5,541 bases of DNA from a bacterium (GTDB lineage: Bacteria; Actinomycetota; Acidimicrobiia; Acidimicrobiales; CATQHL01): NCBI GenBank assembly GCA_026713745.1, contig JAPONU010000319.1, forward strand, positions 1 to 5,541, written 5' to 3'. Position numbers and translations under genes: made by a program. Below the pieces are notes generated by a model. That model ran no database searches and had not been told where the DNA came from. It was given only the letters and a program-made list of their open reading frames with translations. Shown here piece by piece: positions 5,410-5,541 of the stretch (the stretch's first letter is position 1; each line of letters opens with the position of its first letter).

Positions 5410-5541
5410 GTGATCGAGGGCGCACACGACGCCGCCGTGGTGGTGGCCGACCCTCCCGAGGAGGAGATCCACTACCCGTGGGGGGAGCCCGTGCCCGAGG
5501 GGATGCGACACTGGCGCCAGTGCGCCGACGTGGCCCAGGCC
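5410..5541 (+). CDS. N-terminus of a gene running off the window; possibly Uma2-like
   Basis: The 44 codons from GTG 5410 read VIEGAHDAAVVVADPPEEEI, then HYPWGEPVPEGMRHWRQCAD, then VAQA, open to the edge. Third positions are nearly all G or C. The EIHYP..(E/G)PVPE segment followed by a helix recalls the N-terminus of some Uma2/DUF820 proteins (a PD-(D/E)xK nuclease-like family common in Actinobacteria and Cyanobacteria), but the catalytic region lies outside the window. The start is chosen because the -10 box TAGCGT ends seven bases before it, and because no ribosome binding site is needed for a leaderless message. The internal GTG codons at 5437-5445 are less likely starts. Confidence 0.5.
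   Translation, partial: MIEGAHDAAVVVADPPEEEIHYPWGEPVPEGMRHWRQCADVAQA

Noticed and set aside
3638..5413. A 591-codon open frame on the plus strand
   Set aside because: It is very Arg/Pro-rich and shadows the DUF4143 ATPase before running through the C-rich repeats. It has no domain-like sequence; the length reflects GC-rich composition.

Overview
The window is very GC-rich, with codons strongly biased to G or C in the third position. Two likely promoters place their -10 box 6-7 nt before the start codon, which implies leaderless transcripts. Together these point to an actinomycete (Frankia, Streptomyces or Actinomadura type). The genus is inference only. The region is accessory DNA: mobile-element debris and defence-type genes, most of them truncated. 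I see no intact, new multi-gene system.

Left part (2-1028): the end of a Tn554-type transposon in which the tyrosine recombinase TnpB is fused in frame to the small accessory protein TnpC (DUF6262), losing the recombinase catalytic C-terminus. Directly behind it lies the last ~40 codons of an ISL3-family transposase and a likely terminal inverted repeat ending near 1028.

Centre-left (1012-2240, minus strand): an AbiE-type toxin-antitoxin operon. The antitoxin abiEi looks complete and has a clear leaderless -10 box. The toxin abiEii starts with a TGATG overlap but is cut after ~120 codons where the ISL3 end begins, so only the antitoxin is likely to work. Upstream of it (2300-2640) is the C-terminal tail and structured right end of an IS200/IS605 element (TnpB nuclease, omega-RNA region).

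Centre (2640-3480): a junkyard of short pieces. It holds an unidentified plus-strand coding-like fragment, a strong GC hairpin, the N-terminus of a NYN-domain RNase pseudogene (minus strand, in-frame stop) and an unidentified minus-strand fragment.

Right part (3414-4868): a small coiled-coil/one-membrane-helix protein, followed in the same reading frame by an AAA+/DUF4143 ATPase that has lost its Walker A end, then a short C-terminal remnant of another gene. From 4920 to 5290 there is a C-rich imperfect repeat array with G-quadruplex potential on the minus strand. An AT-rich promoter region (5328-5402) then leads into a gene that begins with a leaderless GTG at 5410, runs off the window, and faintly resembles Uma2-family proteins.

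Functionally, the only gene sets that could still work are the abiEi antitoxin, the small membrane protein and the gene entering at the right edge. The rest records repeated insertion and deletion.
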